Shown: positions 1 to 8,532 of the stretch, piece by piece | Numbering within the stretch: the stretch's first letter is position 1 | Layout: every line of letters begins with the position of its first letter | DNA from: Kurthia huakuii LAM0618 | GTDB lineage: Bacteria; Bacillota; Bacilli; Bacillales_A; Planococcaceae | Assembly: GCF_000505545.1 (NCBI RefSeq) | Contig: NZ_AYTB01000029.1 | Coordinates: forward strand, 1 to 38,853 | Length of the DNA: 38,853 nucleotides | Direction of reading: 5' to 3' | Notes under the pieces: model-generated | Told to the model about the DNA's origin: nothing | Databases searched by the model: none | The model's input: only the letters and a program-made list of their open reading frames with translations | Made by a program: the position numbers and the translations under genes

Positions 1-48
1 AAAAGCTAGATGTATACTTTTGTATATGTTTTTAGTAGCAGGTACTGC

Positions 49-666
49 ATGGTTAATTTAGGTAAAATTGAGTTGACGAAAAAAGGTCAGTCGATTAATC
101 TCGACAAAAAGCAGCAGCTTGGACCTATTACAGTCAATTTAAATTGGAATCAGCAAACAGGTAAGTCAGGTGGGTTTTTGAAGTCGCTATTTGGTGGCAA
201 TCAAGGGATTGACTTAGATTTAGGTTGTTTAGTCGAATTAACATCAGGTGAAAAAGGCTGTGTACAGGCGCTTGGCGATGCTTTCGGTGTGTATGATCAA
301 AAACCATTTATTCAATTAGACGGCGATGATCGTACAGGTGCCGTATCCGCAGGTGAAAACTTGCGCATTAACGGTGTGAAAGTCGCCGAGATTAAGCGTA
401 TTTTAGTCTATGCTTTTATTTATGAAGGCGTTACAAACTGGGCCGAAGCGGATGGTGTTGCCACGCTTAGCTATCCAGGCGGGCAAGACATTGTTGTGCG
501 TTTAGATGAGCATAGTAAAGATAAGCGGATGTGCGCCATCGCGATGATTGAAAATGTACAAAATGAGACATTTAACGTCAAGCGCCTTGTCGAATATTTT
601 GATGGCCATGCCAATTTAGATAAGGCGTATGGCTGGGGTATGAAGTGGCAAGCAGGTAGCAAATAA
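49..666 (+). CDS. TerD-domain protein, TerA-like
   Basis: TerD-family proteins are cytoplasmic calcium-binding beta-sandwich proteins that accompany TerC in tellurite and general stress loci. The N-terminus has the family's '[10 protein letters not shown]' opening. Acidic metal-binding stretches '[12 protein letters not shown]' and 'QLDGDDRTG' follow, and the end has the 'GYGW'-like aromatic tail 'KAYGWGMKW'. The reading frame is open back to an ATG at 10, directly after an in-frame TAG at 7-9. I prefer ATG 49 because the TerD fold starts there, although its ribosome binding site is weak; the 13 extra residues match nothing I know. The second TerD gene follows 25 bases downstream, so they are probably co-transcribed. 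Part of the operon may lie left of the window. Confidence 0.85.
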   Translation: MVNLGKIELTKKGQSINLDKKQQLGPITVNLNWNQQTGKSGGFLKSLFGGNQGIDLDLGCLVELTSGEKGCVQALGDAFGVYDQKPFIQLDGDDRTGAVSAGENLRINGVKVAEIKRILVYAFIYEGVTNWAEADGVATLSYPGGQDIVVRLDEHSKDKRMCAIAMIENVQNETFNVKRLVEYFDGHANLDKAYGWGMKWQAGSK

Positions 667-691
667 GATACTTATTACGGAGGGGTTTATT

Positions 692-1270
692 ATGGCAATT
701 CAGCTAAGTAAAGGACAACGTATTGATTTAACGAAAGACAATCCAGCATTAAGTAAAATTATTATCGGTCTAGGATGGGATATTAAAAATTATGATGGCG
801 GGCAAGATTATGATTTAGATGCTTCTGCTTTCTTATTGAATAATGCTGGGAAATGTCGTCAAGATTTGGATTTTATTTTCTATAATAATTTACAAAGTAC
901 AGATGGCTCTGTGCGTCATACAGGGGATAATCGTACCGGTGAAGGGGAGGGCGATGATGAGCAAATCGCTGTTGATTTATCGGCTGTGCCAGCGGATGTT
1001 GATAAAATTGCCTTTACCGTAACGATTCATGATGCAGAAGCGCGCAATCAAAACTTTGGTCAAGTATCGAATGCTTTTGCGCGTCTTGTCGATGAAGATA
1101 CAGGACAAGAAGTACTGCGCTTTGACTTAGGTGAGGACTTCTCAATCGAAACAGCGGTCGTATTTTGTGAGCTTTATCGTCATAATAGCGACTGGAAATT
1201 TAACGCGGTCGGCGCTGGTTTCCAAGGTGGTCTAGCGGCACTTGTTAATGCATACGGCTTATCGGTTTAA
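692..1270 (+). CDS. terD: TerD-family calcium-binding stress protein
   Basis: A canonical single-domain TerD of 192 residues, the usual length. It opens with '[18 protein letters not shown]', then has the family's paired calcium-binding segments: '[11 protein letters not shown]' near residues 38-48 and '[14 protein letters not shown]' near 78-91, and ends '[19 protein letters not shown]'. An AGGAGGGG-like ribosome binding site precedes ATG 692. In B. subtilis the equivalent genes (yceC-yceE) sit next to a TerC homologue as here. Known role of the family: calcium-dependent stress or tellurite tolerance, probably at the inner face of the membrane with TerC. Exact function here is inferred. Confidence 0.93.
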   Translation: MAIQLSKGQRIDLTKDNPALSKIIIGLGWDIKNYDGGQDYDLDASAFLLNNAGKCRQDLDFIFYNNLQSTDGSVRHTGDNRTGEGEGDDEQIAVDLSAVPADVDKIAFTVTIHDAEARNQNFGQVSNAFARLVDEDTGQEVLRFDLGEDFSIETAVVFCELYRHNSDWKFNAVGAGFQGGLAALVNAYGLSV

Positions 1271-1284
1271 TGCGGTAACTTTCT

Positions 1285-2037
1285 ATGGAAATAATTAATC
1301 AAATTTTATCGACGTATGCGCTATTTTTTGATTGGAACCATTGGGTAGAGGTGCTATCAAACCCGGTCAATTGGGGCTTGATTTTCTCATTAGTCATACT
1401 AGAAGGGCTATTATCAGCAGATAATGCGCTCGTATTGGCTGTACTTGTCAAACATTTACCAGAAAAACAACGCAAAAAAGCCTTATTATATGGCTTGTTA
1501 GGTGCCTATCTGTTCCGTTTCATTTTTATTGGAATCGGCGTATACTTAGTGAAATTCTGGTTTATTAAAGTGTTAGGTGCGGCGTATTTAATGTGGATTA
1601 GTATTGATTATTTCCGCAAAAAAGGCAGCGGTGACAATGAAGCGAAAGAATTCAATAAAAAAGGGCTTCTCGTCAAAATGTTCGGGATGTTTTGGGGAAC
1701 AGTTGTCGCTGTTGAGTTAATGGACATTGCGTTTTCAGTCGATTCGATTTTAGCAGCCTTTGCGGTTTCAAGCGAAGTATGGGTACTGTTAATTGGTGGG
1801 ATGCTCGGTATTTTGATGATGCGTACGATTGCCGGTGTCTTTGTCACTTTAATTGATCGCGTACCGGAGCTTGAAACGACTGCCTTTGTGCTCATTTTTA
1901 TTATCGCTTTGAAAATGTTATTAAGCGTTTTTGATATTCACATTTCACATTACGCATTTTTTGCGATTTTAGTGCTATCGTTTGCAATAACATTTGTCGT
2001 TCATAAAATGAATAACAACAAAGAGGGAACTCCTTAA
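1285..2037 (+). CDS. terC: TerC-family integral membrane protein
   Basis: A 250-residue polytopic membrane protein of the TerC family, length typical. Two hallmark acidic intramembrane motifs are visible: 'LEGLLSADNALVLAVLV' near residue 40 and 'ELMDIAFSVDSILAAFAVS' near 145. About seven hydrophobic segments are seen. TerC proteins are linked to metal-ion (notably manganese) efflux or to membrane anchoring of TerD complexes. It begins 14 bases after terD without an obvious Shine-Dalgarno sequence, so translation may depend on coupling. A terminator overlaps its stop codon, closing the first ter transcription unit. Confidence 0.92.
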   Translation: MEIINQILSTYALFFDWNHWVEVLSNPVNWGLIFSLVILEGLLSADNALVLAVLVKHLPEKQRKKALLYGLLGAYLFRFIFIGIGVYLVKFWFIKVLGAAYLMWISIDYFRKKGSGDNEAKEFNKKGLLVKMFGMFWGTVVAVELMDIAFSVDSILAAFAVSSEVWVLLIGGMLGILMMRTIAGVFVTLIDRVPELETTAFVLIFIIALKMLLSVFDIHISHYAFFAILVLSFAITFVVHKMNNNKEGTP

Positions 2038-2056
2038 AAAGGGTTCCTTTTTTTTA
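2025..2056 (+). terminator. Rho-independent terminator after terC
   Basis: GGAAC-T-CCTT pairs with AAGGGTTCC (one bulge) around the terC stop codon, followed by nine T. It separates terD-terC from the aldolase/PRTase module. Confidence 0.85.
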
Positions 2057-2100
2057 TTTCTTTTATAATATAATATAATATTTCCTTTGATGGCATACGT

Positions 2101-2130
2101 TTGCGTCAATGAATAACGTACACTTATAAT
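2101..2130 (+). promoter_or_regulatory. Candidate SigA promoter of the ter biosynthetic module
   Basis: TTGCGT at 2101-2106, an 18-base spacer and a perfect TATAAT at 2125-2130, about 75 bases before the aldolase start. The perfect -10 compensates for a weak -35. It implies the enzyme genes are transcribed separately from terD-terC. Confidence 0.55.
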
Positions 2131-2204
2131 TATGTTGAATTAGCTATTTTGAGTTTGAAATAGCGATGAAATGGCTCTTTTTTTCAGGGAGGGAGGCGCT
2201 ACAA

Positions 2205-3323
2205 ATGCGATTTCACAATCATTTATCCGAACAGAAGCTTTCGGCGATTTTATCGAAGTTGCCGAAACCGTTTACAAAACATTCAACAAAAGACGAGCTA
2301 GCATTATGCTTAGGCGCCGCGATGTATACGCCGGGAACGCGCATGCAATTAGCAGATGAGTTGCTCGATAAAAAATTTCCACAGCTGACAACACTTATTA
2401 TTGATTTAGAGGATGCAGTCGCGGATATCGATTTAGAGCGCGCACTTGAAAACACGTATAGCACATTAGTAAAAATAGATGCGTTTTTAACGGCTCGAAT
2501 GGAAGAAGCAGAATTGCCGCTGTTGTTTGTGCGTGTTCGTACACCGAAACATTTTGAAGAAGTTGTCGCAAAACTGCGCCCGGTGCAGCATATTTTAACA
2601 GGATATGTTATGCCAAAGTTTGAGCTTGAAAACGGCGCTGCTTTCTTACATATTTTGAAGCGTGAGCGAGCAAAGGGTTATGAACTTTATGGTATGCCAG
2701 TTTTTGAAACGGCGAATTTATTATATAAGGAAAATCGGTTAGCACAACTAAAAAATTTACATGAATTATTAGCTGAGCATCGCGATATGATTTTAAATGT
2801 CCGCGTTGGTGCGACTGATTTTTTAGGTGTATATGGTATTCGTCGCAAGCGCCATCAAACATTGTATGATGTGATGGTGCTGCGCGATGGCTTGAGTGAT
2901 ATTTTAAATGTTTTTGGACGCCAAGATGACGGCTTTGTTGTATCAGGGGCAGTGTGGGAATATTTTGATGCCCCTAATGAGGAATCACAGTCAGGTGCTG
3001 TGGCGACCAAAACGTTGACAGCAGCATTAGCTGGTTTACAGCGTGAGTGTGAGTTCGATCAGTTAAATGGTTTTCAAGGCAAGACGGTCATTCATCCGAC
3101 GCATGTACAGTTTGTGAATGCGTATTATACGGTGACACATGAAGATTATGAGGATGCATTGGCGATTCTCAATCATACACATGATGCCGGTGTATTAAAA
3201 AGTACGTCTGGCAATAAAATGAATGAAATGAAACCACATCAGTATTGGGCGGTTCGCATTATACGCCAAGCGGAAATGTATGGCGTGCTACAATCACAAA
3301 AAACATATTTAGATTTACTATAG
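2205..3323 (+). CDS. HpcH/HpaI aldolase / citrate lyase beta-like protein of the ter operon
   Basis: A 372-residue TIM-barrel lyase of the HpcH/HpaI (citrate lyase beta-subunit) superfamily. Features, numbered from ATG 2205: 'YTPGTR' near 41-46, metal-site 'IIDLEDAV' at 65-72, substrate-binding arginines in 'RVRTP' at 110-114, 'MPKFE' at 136-140, 'RVGATDFLGVYG' at 200-211, and 'GKTVIHPTHVQFVN' near the C-terminal quarter. The family makes or breaks C-C bonds next to a (CoA) thioester or keto acid. In ter loci it is placed in a predicted pathway for a nucleoside-like metabolite. ATG 2205 has a GGGAGG site; the frame is open to 2166 but has no such site there. The next gene starts nine bases after the stop. 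Confidence 0.88.
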   Translation: MRFHNHLSEQKLSAILSKLPKPFTKHSTKDELALCLGAAMYTPGTRMQLADELLDKKFPQLTTLIIDLEDAVADIDLERALENTYSTLVKIDAFLTARMEEAELPLLFVRVRTPKHFEEVVAKLRPVQHILTGYVMPKFELENGAAFLHILKRERAKGYELYGMPVFETANLLYKENRLAQLKNLHELLAEHRDMILNVRVGATDFLGVYGIRRKRHQTLYDVMVLRDGLSDILNVFGRQDDGFVVSGAVWEYFDAPNEESQSGAVATKTLTAALAGLQRECEFDQLNGFQGKTVIHPTHVQFVNAYYTVTHEDYEDALAILNHTHDAGVLKSTSGNKMNEMKPHQYWAVRIIRQAEMYGVLQSQKTYLDLL

Positions 3324-3332
3324 GAGGCTATA

Positions 3333-4664
3333 ATGGGCATTTTTTCAATTGACCAACGCTTAACAGTTACGACGACGATTCACGACAATCCATATGATTT
3401 TGATGAAGCACAATTGTTTGATATGGCGCTACGCATTAATAAAAAACGTCAATTTTTATTCGTTTCAAAGGTGCTCGGCAAACATTTGCATGTGAAACCT
3501 TTTGTGCCACTTTATACAGGTTTTTTATTAGCTTGTCGCTTTTTGGCACAGCAGTATGGTCAAATGCATCCAGCAATGAATCAATTCGTCACATCTTTAA
3601 AGGAAAATGAACCGACCGTCGAACTTGAGACGCAGCGTGTTGCAGCACCGGAGAAAATTGCGGTCATTGGCTTTGCCGAAACTGCAACGGCACTAGGGCA
3701 TGCGTTTTTTAATGCTTTTTCAGCCAATGCGACGTATATTCATACGACGCGCGAGCGTATTTGTGAGCGCAGCGCTTCGATTGCCTTTGAAGAGGAACAT
3801 TCGCATGCAACGAGTCATCGCTTATATGCACCGGTCCATTTTTTTGATGAAGCCACACAAATTGTTCTAGTTGATGATGAAATGTCGACCGGTAAAACAA
3901 ATTTGAACATTATCGCCGAATTAACGACGCGTTATCCGCATATTACGCGCTATACGGTCGTCTCTATTTTAGATTGGCGCAATGAAGCGGAGCGCGCAGC
4001 TTACGAGGCATTTGCCGAGCAACATGGCATTACGCTGCATATCGTGACATTAATGGCTGGAGAAATGGCAGTAGAGGGCGCCTTTTATGAGGAAGAAGTC
4101 GTGCCTAATCCGCTAGATAGTCATAAAAGTTGTACAGCGACAATCGATGAACCGCTCGTTGAGGCGCTCGCATTAACGAGTCAAAGTGAAGATGGCTCGT
4201 ATTGCACACAAGGCTATGCACGTGAGACAGGGCGCTTTGGCTTAACCGCTGAAGAAAACGTCGCATTCCTTCAACAATTAACGGTTCCCACATTGCCGAA
4301 GCATGCAAAAACACTCGTTATTGGAACCGGGGAGTGTATGTTTTTACCGATGATGCTCGCACAAATGTTAGATGGCGATGTTTATACGCAATCAACGACA
4401 CGTAGCCCGATTTTTGTGGACGCACACTCGGTTATTTACGAAAAATATCGTTTTAATAGTCCTGAAAATGCTGGTGTGCCCAACTTTTTATACAGCATTT
4501 CAAAAGGACAATTTGACCATATGATTGTTGTTGTAGAGCGCGTGGCAGATCCGCAGGGCTTAGCGTCATTCGTTGGGCAATTACCGGCGCCTGTAACCGT
4601 TGTTGAATTAACGAAAGGAGTGTCGCAATATGATGATAAACCCGTTTATGAAAACGAGTTATAG
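3333..4664 (+). CDS. Phosphoribosyltransferase with C-terminal TRSP domain
   Basis: A 443-residue protein of the ter-associated PRTase family (PRTase_2 plus TRSP domain). The PRPP-binding loop 'IVLVDDEMSTGKT' at residues 177-189 is intact, so transfer to or from PRPP/ribose-5-phosphate is expected. The name-giving 'TTRSP' lies at 355-359 in a second alpha/beta domain that also holds 'GTGECMFLPM' (331-340). The domain architecture is known only from ter-type operons; substrate unknown. An AGGAGG site overlaps the preceding stop region, and the next gene begins inside its 3' end (35-base overlap), so translation is coupled. Confidence 0.88.
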   Translation: MGIFSIDQRLTVTTTIHDNPYDFDEAQLFDMALRINKKRQFLFVSKVLGKHLHVKPFVPLYTGFLLACRFLAQQYGQMHPAMNQFVTSLKENEPTVELETQRVAAPEKIAVIGFAETATALGHAFFNAFSANATYIHTTRERICERSASIAFEEEHSHATSHRLYAPVHFFDEATQIVLVDDEMSTGKTNLNIIAELTTRYPHITRYTVVSILDWRNEAERAAYEAFAEQHGITLHIVTLMAGEMAVEGAFYEEEVVPNPLDSHKSCTATIDEPLVEALALTSQSEDGSYCTQGYARETGRFGLTAEENVAFLQQLTVPTLPKHAKTLVIGTGECMFLPMMLAQMLDGDVYTQSTTRSPIFVDAHSVIYEKYRFNSPENAGVPNFLYSISKGQFDHMIVVVERVADPQGLASFVGQLPAPVTVVELTKGVSQYDDKPVYENEL

Positions 4665-5706
4665 TGCCGATGATGTTCTTTTTTTACTAAAGGACTTGAG
4701 CGACGCAGATTTGGAAAAAGATACGTTAATGCGTGAGCAACTAATTCAGCAAGGTGTCCATTATTCAACGATGCTCCCGCAGGAATTTCAACCGAGCGAG
4801 GCGTATATTGAACTCTTTCATAGAACGCTTGCGCAATATAGTAAGCGTATCGCTCAAAATATAGCGACTGTAGCCGAGATGATTGTCGCGCATAAAGCAA
4901 TTGATGAGGTAGTGTTAGTGAGTTTAGCACGTGCTGGGACGCCGATTGGCATTTTAATTAAACGATATTTAGCACAAAAATATAAACGCAACGTACCGCA
5001 TTATACGGTATCGATTATTCGAGGTCGTGGTATTGATGAAAATGCCATTCGCTATATTACCGCGCAGCATAGAACAGCACAGCTTCAATTTATTGATGGC
5101 TGGACCGGCAAAGGCGCTATTACGCGTGAATTGACAGCCTCTTGTGAAAGGTTGCGCACACAAGGTATTGAAATTGATGATACATTAGCGGTACTCGCAG
5201 ACCCAGGGCATTGCGCCAAGATGTATGGTACACGCGACGATTTTTTAATTCCATCGGCATGTTTAAACTCGACCGTTTCGGGGCTTGTAAGTCGTACTGT
5301 GCTCAATGATGACTGGATTCATGACGGGGATTTTCACGGGGCAAAATATTATGCGCATTTAGCCGAGCAAGATGTATCAGCATACTATATTAAGGAAATC
5401 GCGCAGCATTTTGCATCGGTCGCATCTGTTGATTTAACGACAGAGCCTGTGACATGGCTTGGTATGAAGTCTGTAGAACGCATTCAACAACAATTTGCGA
5501 TTCAACATATGAATCATATTAAGCCGGGTGTTGGTGAAACGACGCGTGTATTGTTGCGCCGTATTCCGTGGAAAATTCTCGTAAATCCGGCGCATGATGC
5601 CGAGTTACAACATATTTACATGCTTGCAGAAGAACGTGGTGTGCCCGTAGAGGTGTACACGGATATGAGCTATTCTTGCTGCGGCTTGATTAAGGAGCTT
5701 GTATAA
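4630..5706 (+). CDS. StiP-like PRTase/PELOTA-type protein
   Basis: A 358-residue member of the family annotated as 'cysteine protease StiP', a divergent phosphoribosyltransferase fold. Visible: 'VVLVSLARAGTPIGIL' (about 94-109), 'YTVSIIRGRGID' (125-136), 'FIDGWTGKGAITREL' (154-168, PRPP-like loop), then 'LADPGHCAKMYGTRDDFLIP' with His194/Cys195 and Cys211 as candidate catalytic residues. The last 60 residues look like the PELOTA-type RNA-binding unit ('RVLLRRIPWKILVNP'). AAAGGAG precedes two tandem ATGs. It overlaps the PRTase upstream by 35 bases and the HAD gene by one base (TAATG), so all act in one pathway. Whether it is a true protease is doubtful. Confidence 0.85.
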   Translation: MMINPFMKTSYSADDVLFLLKDLSDADLEKDTLMREQLIQQGVHYSTMLPQEFQPSEAYIELFHRTLAQYSKRIAQNIATVAEMIVAHKAIDEVVLVSLARAGTPIGILIKRYLAQKYKRNVPHYTVSIIRGRGIDENAIRYITAQHRTAQLQFIDGWTGKGAITRELTASCERLRTQGIEIDDTLAVLADPGHCAKMYGTRDDFLIPSACLNSTVSGLVSRTVLNDDWIHDGDFHGAKYYAHLAEQDVSAYYIKEIAQHFASVASVDLTTEPVTWLGMKSVERIQQQFAIQHMNHIKPGVGETTRVLLRRIPWKILVNPAHDAELQHIYMLAEERGVPVEVYTDMSYSCCGLIKELV

Positions 5707-6494
5707 TGAAGATTTTAACGACCGATTTAGATCGGACATTCATTTTTTCAGCACGCACAATTGGCACGTCACTTGAAACGGCGCGCTGTATCGAACGCCG
5801 AGATGGCAAGCCGATTTCGTATATTTCACTGAAAACAGAGCAGCTTATGCAGGACGTGGTGGCAAATGGTATCGACATTATTCCGGTGACGACACGCTCG
5901 CTTTCACAATATCGGCGCATCGACTTATTTCAGCAACAGGTGCCGCGCTATGCGGTTGCTTGTAATGGCGGTTTTGTGTTGCGCGATGGGGTTGTCGATG
6001 AAAAATGGCAGGAGATCGTCGCAAAAAATGTCGCGACGTGTTTAAGTTTTGATGCGTTTCGCGAACGCTTTGTGGCCTGTTGGGATATGGAGATGTTCGA
6101 GCGAATTGATGGTGTCGATGACTTGTTTTATGTGTTATTAGTCGATGAACAGAAAAAAGACATCGATACCTTAAAGGCGTTGCATGAACAATTTCAAGCA
6201 GCGGATTGGACGACGTATTTACATGGTAGAAAATTTTATGCACTGCCTAAAACATTGTCGAAAGAAGCGGCTGTAAAATATGTGCTAGAAAAATTGCAAC
6301 CGACTGTTCACTATGCGGCCGGAGATTCCTTTATGGATTTAGGGATGATGCAGCTGACTGAACACCATTTTTCACCGCAGCATGGCGAAATTTATGAGAA
6401 GCTAGGCGCTGCGGCACCGATTCGTGTGCTTGAGGCGCGTGGTGCAACATTTACAGAGATGATGTTAGAAGAGATGCTTTTAAATGTGCCATAA
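5706..6494 (+). CDS. HAD-superfamily phosphatase of the ter module
   Basis: A 262-residue type-II-cap HAD hydrolase. Motif I is 'TTDLDRTF' with nucleophile Asp7 and acid Asp9, motif II is Thr62/Thr63 in 'PVTTRS', and motif IV is 'AAGDSFMDLGMM' with Asp207 and Asp211. It resembles sucrose-phosphatase/Cof-type enzymes, so removal of phosphate from a sugar-phosphate or nucleotide-like intermediate is likely. The one-base stop/start overlap with the StiP-like gene ties it to the same pathway, probably as a last dephosphorylation step. No terminator is visible after it; trpB starts 95 bases on with its own promoter. Confidence 0.88.
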   Translation: MKILTTDLDRTFIFSARTIGTSLETARCIERRDGKPISYISLKTEQLMQDVVANGIDIIPVTTRSLSQYRRIDLFQQQVPRYAVACNGGFVLRDGVVDEKWQEIVAKNVATCLSFDAFRERFVACWDMEMFERIDGVDDLFYVLLVDEQKKDIDTLKALHEQFQAADWTTYLHGRKFYALPKTLSKEAAVKYVLEKLQPTVHYAAGDSFMDLGMMQLTEHHFSPQHGEIYEKLGAAAPIRVLEARGATFTEMMLEEMLLNVP

Positions 6495-6517
6495 TTTGCT
6501 TGGTTAGACGTTTTATA

Positions 6518-6562
6518 TTGAAATTTTTAACGAAGTCCATTAAAATATACTGAATATTCAGT
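6518..6562 (+). promoter_or_regulatory. trpB promoter with palindromic operator
   Basis: TTGAAA (6518-6523), 17-base spacer, TAAAAT (6541-6546): a good SigA promoter. Two bases after the -10 lies a perfect 14-bp palindrome ACTGAATATTCAGT (6549-6562), which would cover the transcription start. This is the classic position for a repressor operator; the binding protein is not identifiable from the window. Confidence 0.65.
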
Positions 6563-6588
6563 TTTAGTTATGAGAGGAGCAAGATGAG

Positions 6589-7755
6589 ATGAGTTTAGAA
6601 GCAGCAAAAGCAGGTTATTTTGGAGAATTTGGTGGCAGTCAAGTACCGCCAGAATTACAGAACGTCTTAACTATTTTAGAAGATAACTTCAATAAATATA
6701 AAGACGATGAAGATTTTAAAAAGGAACTCGACTATTATTTTAGCGAATATGTGGGGCGTAAATCACCGCTTTATTTCGCTGAAAATTTAACGAATCGTTT
6801 AGGTGGCGCTAAAATTTATTTGAAGCGTGAAGACTTAAATCATACGGGTTCGCATAAAATCAACAATGTATTAGGCCAAATTCTATTAGCAAAACGCATG
6901 GGCGCACACCGTATTATTGCCGAAACAGGTGCCGGCCAGCATGGCGTAGCAACGGCAACGGTTTGTGCGATGTTTAAAATGGATTGTGTCATTTATATGG
7001 GTGAGGAAGATATGAAACGCCAGGCGTTGAATGTATTCCGTATGGAGTTACTTGGTGCGACAGTAGTGCCTGTCACAGATGGTCAGGGTCGCTTAAAAGA
7101 AGCGGTCGATGCCGCATTTGCCGATTTAGTAGAGAACTATGAAAATTCATTTTATTTATTAGGCTCGGCAGTTGGTCCACACCCATTCCCAACGATGGTG
7201 AAGCATTTCCAATCGGTCATTAGCCGCGAAAGTCGCGCGCAAATTTTAGAAAAAGAAGGCAAGCTACCAACTGCTGTGATAGCGTGTGTAGGTGGTGGTA
7301 GTAATGCCATTGGTGCATTTGCGGAATATATCGATGATGAAGAAGTACGCCTAATCGGTGTTGAACCGGACAAGGCACCATCATTGACGCAAGGCACGCC
7401 GGGTGATTTACATGGTTTCCGCTGTCTTGTGCTACAAGATGAGGCGGGTAACCCACAGCCAACATATTCGATTGCAGCAGGACTTGATTATCCTGGTGCG
7501 GGTCCTGAGCACTCACAATTAAAAGTATCAGGGCGCGGTGAATATGTGGCGGTATCAAATGAAGAAGTGTTAGAAGCTTTCATAACACTATCAAAAGAAG
7601 AAGGTATTATTCCGGCATTAGAAAGCGCACATGCGGTCGCATACGCAGAGAAATTTGCGCCAACGTTATCGAAAGACGATGTCATTATTATTAACATTTC
7701 AGGGCGCGGTGATAAAGATGTTGAGCAAGTATATGCGATGTTAAACAAAGACTAG
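6589..7755 (+). CDS. trpB: Tryptophan synthase beta chain (orphan)
   Basis: A 388-residue PLP enzyme joining indole and serine to tryptophan. The PLP lysine is Lys90 in 'HTGSHKINN', the catalytic Glu is in 'AETGAGQHG', the phosphate-binding loop is 'GGGSNAIG', and 'GRGDKD' is near the end, all in canonical form. The N-terminus 'GYFGEFGGSQVPPEL' is the TrpB1-type 'FGxFGGxxVP' sequence. Start ATG 6589 has AGAGGAG upstream. It stands alone here: no trpA, trpC, trpF or trpE, with its own promoter and terminator. It may be an extra copy that salvages indole. Preferred partner and role are inference. Confidence 0.94.
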   Translation: MSLEAAKAGYFGEFGGSQVPPELQNVLTILEDNFNKYKDDEDFKKELDYYFSEYVGRKSPLYFAENLTNRLGGAKIYLKREDLNHTGSHKINNVLGQILLAKRMGAHRIIAETGAGQHGVATATVCAMFKMDCVIYMGEEDMKRQALNVFRMELLGATVVPVTDGQGRLKEAVDAAFADLVENYENSFYLLGSAVGPHPFPTMVKHFQSVISRESRAQILEKEGKLPTAVIACVGGGSNAIGAFAEYIDDEEVRLIGVEPDKAPSLTQGTPGDLHGFRCLVLQDEAGNPQPTYSIAAGLDYPGAGPEHSQLKVSGRGEYVAVSNEEVLEAFITLSKEEGIIPALESAHAVAYAEKFAPTLSKDDVIIINISGRGDKDVEQVYAMLNKD

Positions 7756-7770
7756 CTGAATAGGAAAAGG

Positions 7771-7809
7771 AAAGCGATTGATAGACTTGTGCTATCGGTC
7801 GCTTTTTTT
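7771..7809 (+). terminator. Terminator after trpB
   Basis: AAAGCGA-T-TGATAG pairs with CTATCG-G-TCGCTTT, followed by a T run. The trpB message is therefore probably monocistronic. Confidence 0.85.
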
Positions 7810-7950
7810 AGGTTGTAATAATGAAAAAAGGGAATAACTATGTTTACAGCGCTTCAGCACAAACGATACAAGGCTGCTAAAAATCTCATAGCCAAACAGC
7901 CTAAATCAAGCTACACTAAAGTTACTACAATGAAAAGCGAGGGGATTATG

Positions 7951-8532
7951 ATGATTATTCGTCCATATACGGATACAGATGAACAAGGTTGGTTGCGCTG
8001 TCGTGTGTTGGCTTTTTTGAATACTGCTTATTTTGATAATGTGCTACAAAAGAAAGCGCATTATGACCGTCCCTCAATCGAGCTAGTGGCGATTGAACAA
8101 AATAAAGTTGTGGGCCTAATAGATATTGAATATGAGGAAACACCGCGCACTATTTGTACCGCATATAATACAGTAGGTGGCATGATTTGGCATGTGGCCG
8201 TGCATCCAGATTATCAGCATCGCCGCATTGGCGAAAAACTGTTAGAAGCTGCGCTAAAAGAGGCGAAAACCGCAAAGTTAACCTATTTAGAAGCATGGAC
8301 GCGTGATAATCCACCGATTCCGAGATGGTATGAGAAAATGCGTTTTACGCAAAAATATGCGTATCACCATTTGTATTTTGACGAAACAGCGCTTGAAAAA
8401 TACGATTTATCAGTACCGGCACAAGTGCATCCAATGACGATGTTTGCCCATTATACCGGCAGTGACCCCGACGTGCTAAATCGTGCATCACGCCGTCATT
8501 TATGCATGTGCTATGTGAAGCGTATTATTTAA
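7951..8532 (+). CDS. GNAT-family N-acetyltransferase
   Basis: Acetyl-CoA-dependent acetyltransferase fold. It opens 'MIIRPYTDTDEQGWLRCR', as GNAT domains do, and carries the acetyl-CoA loop 'HVAVHPDYQHRRIGEKLLEAAL' (motif A, Q/RxxGxG/A variant). 'YLEAWTRDNPPIPRWYEKMRF' is the usual C-terminal motif-B region. Acceptor unknown. The frame is open to ATG 7840 (with AAGGGA upstream), adding 37 basic residues that do not look like GNAT sequence. ATG 7951 (or 7948) has GAGGGG close by and fits the domain. Its 3' end overlaps the convergent DUF4166-type gene by eight bases. Confidence 0.82.
   Translation: MIIRPYTDTDEQGWLRCRVLAFLNTAYFDNVLQKKAHYDRPSIELVAIEQNKVVGLIDIEYEETPRTICTAYNTVGGMIWHVAVHPDYQHRRIGEKLLEAALKEAKTAKLTYLEAWTRDNPPIPRWYEKMRFTQKYAYHHLYFDETALEKYDLSVPAQVHPMTMFAHYTGSDPDVLNRASRRHLCMCYVKRII

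Noticed and set aside
1608-1895. 95-codon minus-strand frame within terC
   Set aside because: Ser/Thr/Ile-rich antisense frame of a membrane protein gene; no start signal.
5878-6243. 121-codon open frame on the minus strand inside the HAD phosphatase gene
   Set aside because: Rich in His/Arg/Ser with no domain or ribosome binding site; it mirrors the coding frame of a well-supported gene.
7220-7558. 112-codon minus-strand frame within trpB
   Set aside because: His-rich antisense frame, no ribosome binding site, fully inside a conserved enzyme gene.
7840-7950. N-terminal extension of the GNAT protein, or a separate basic peptide
   Set aside because: AAGGGA precedes ATG 7840, but the 37 residues do not resemble GNAT sequence and a better-placed start exists; kept only as an alternative start.
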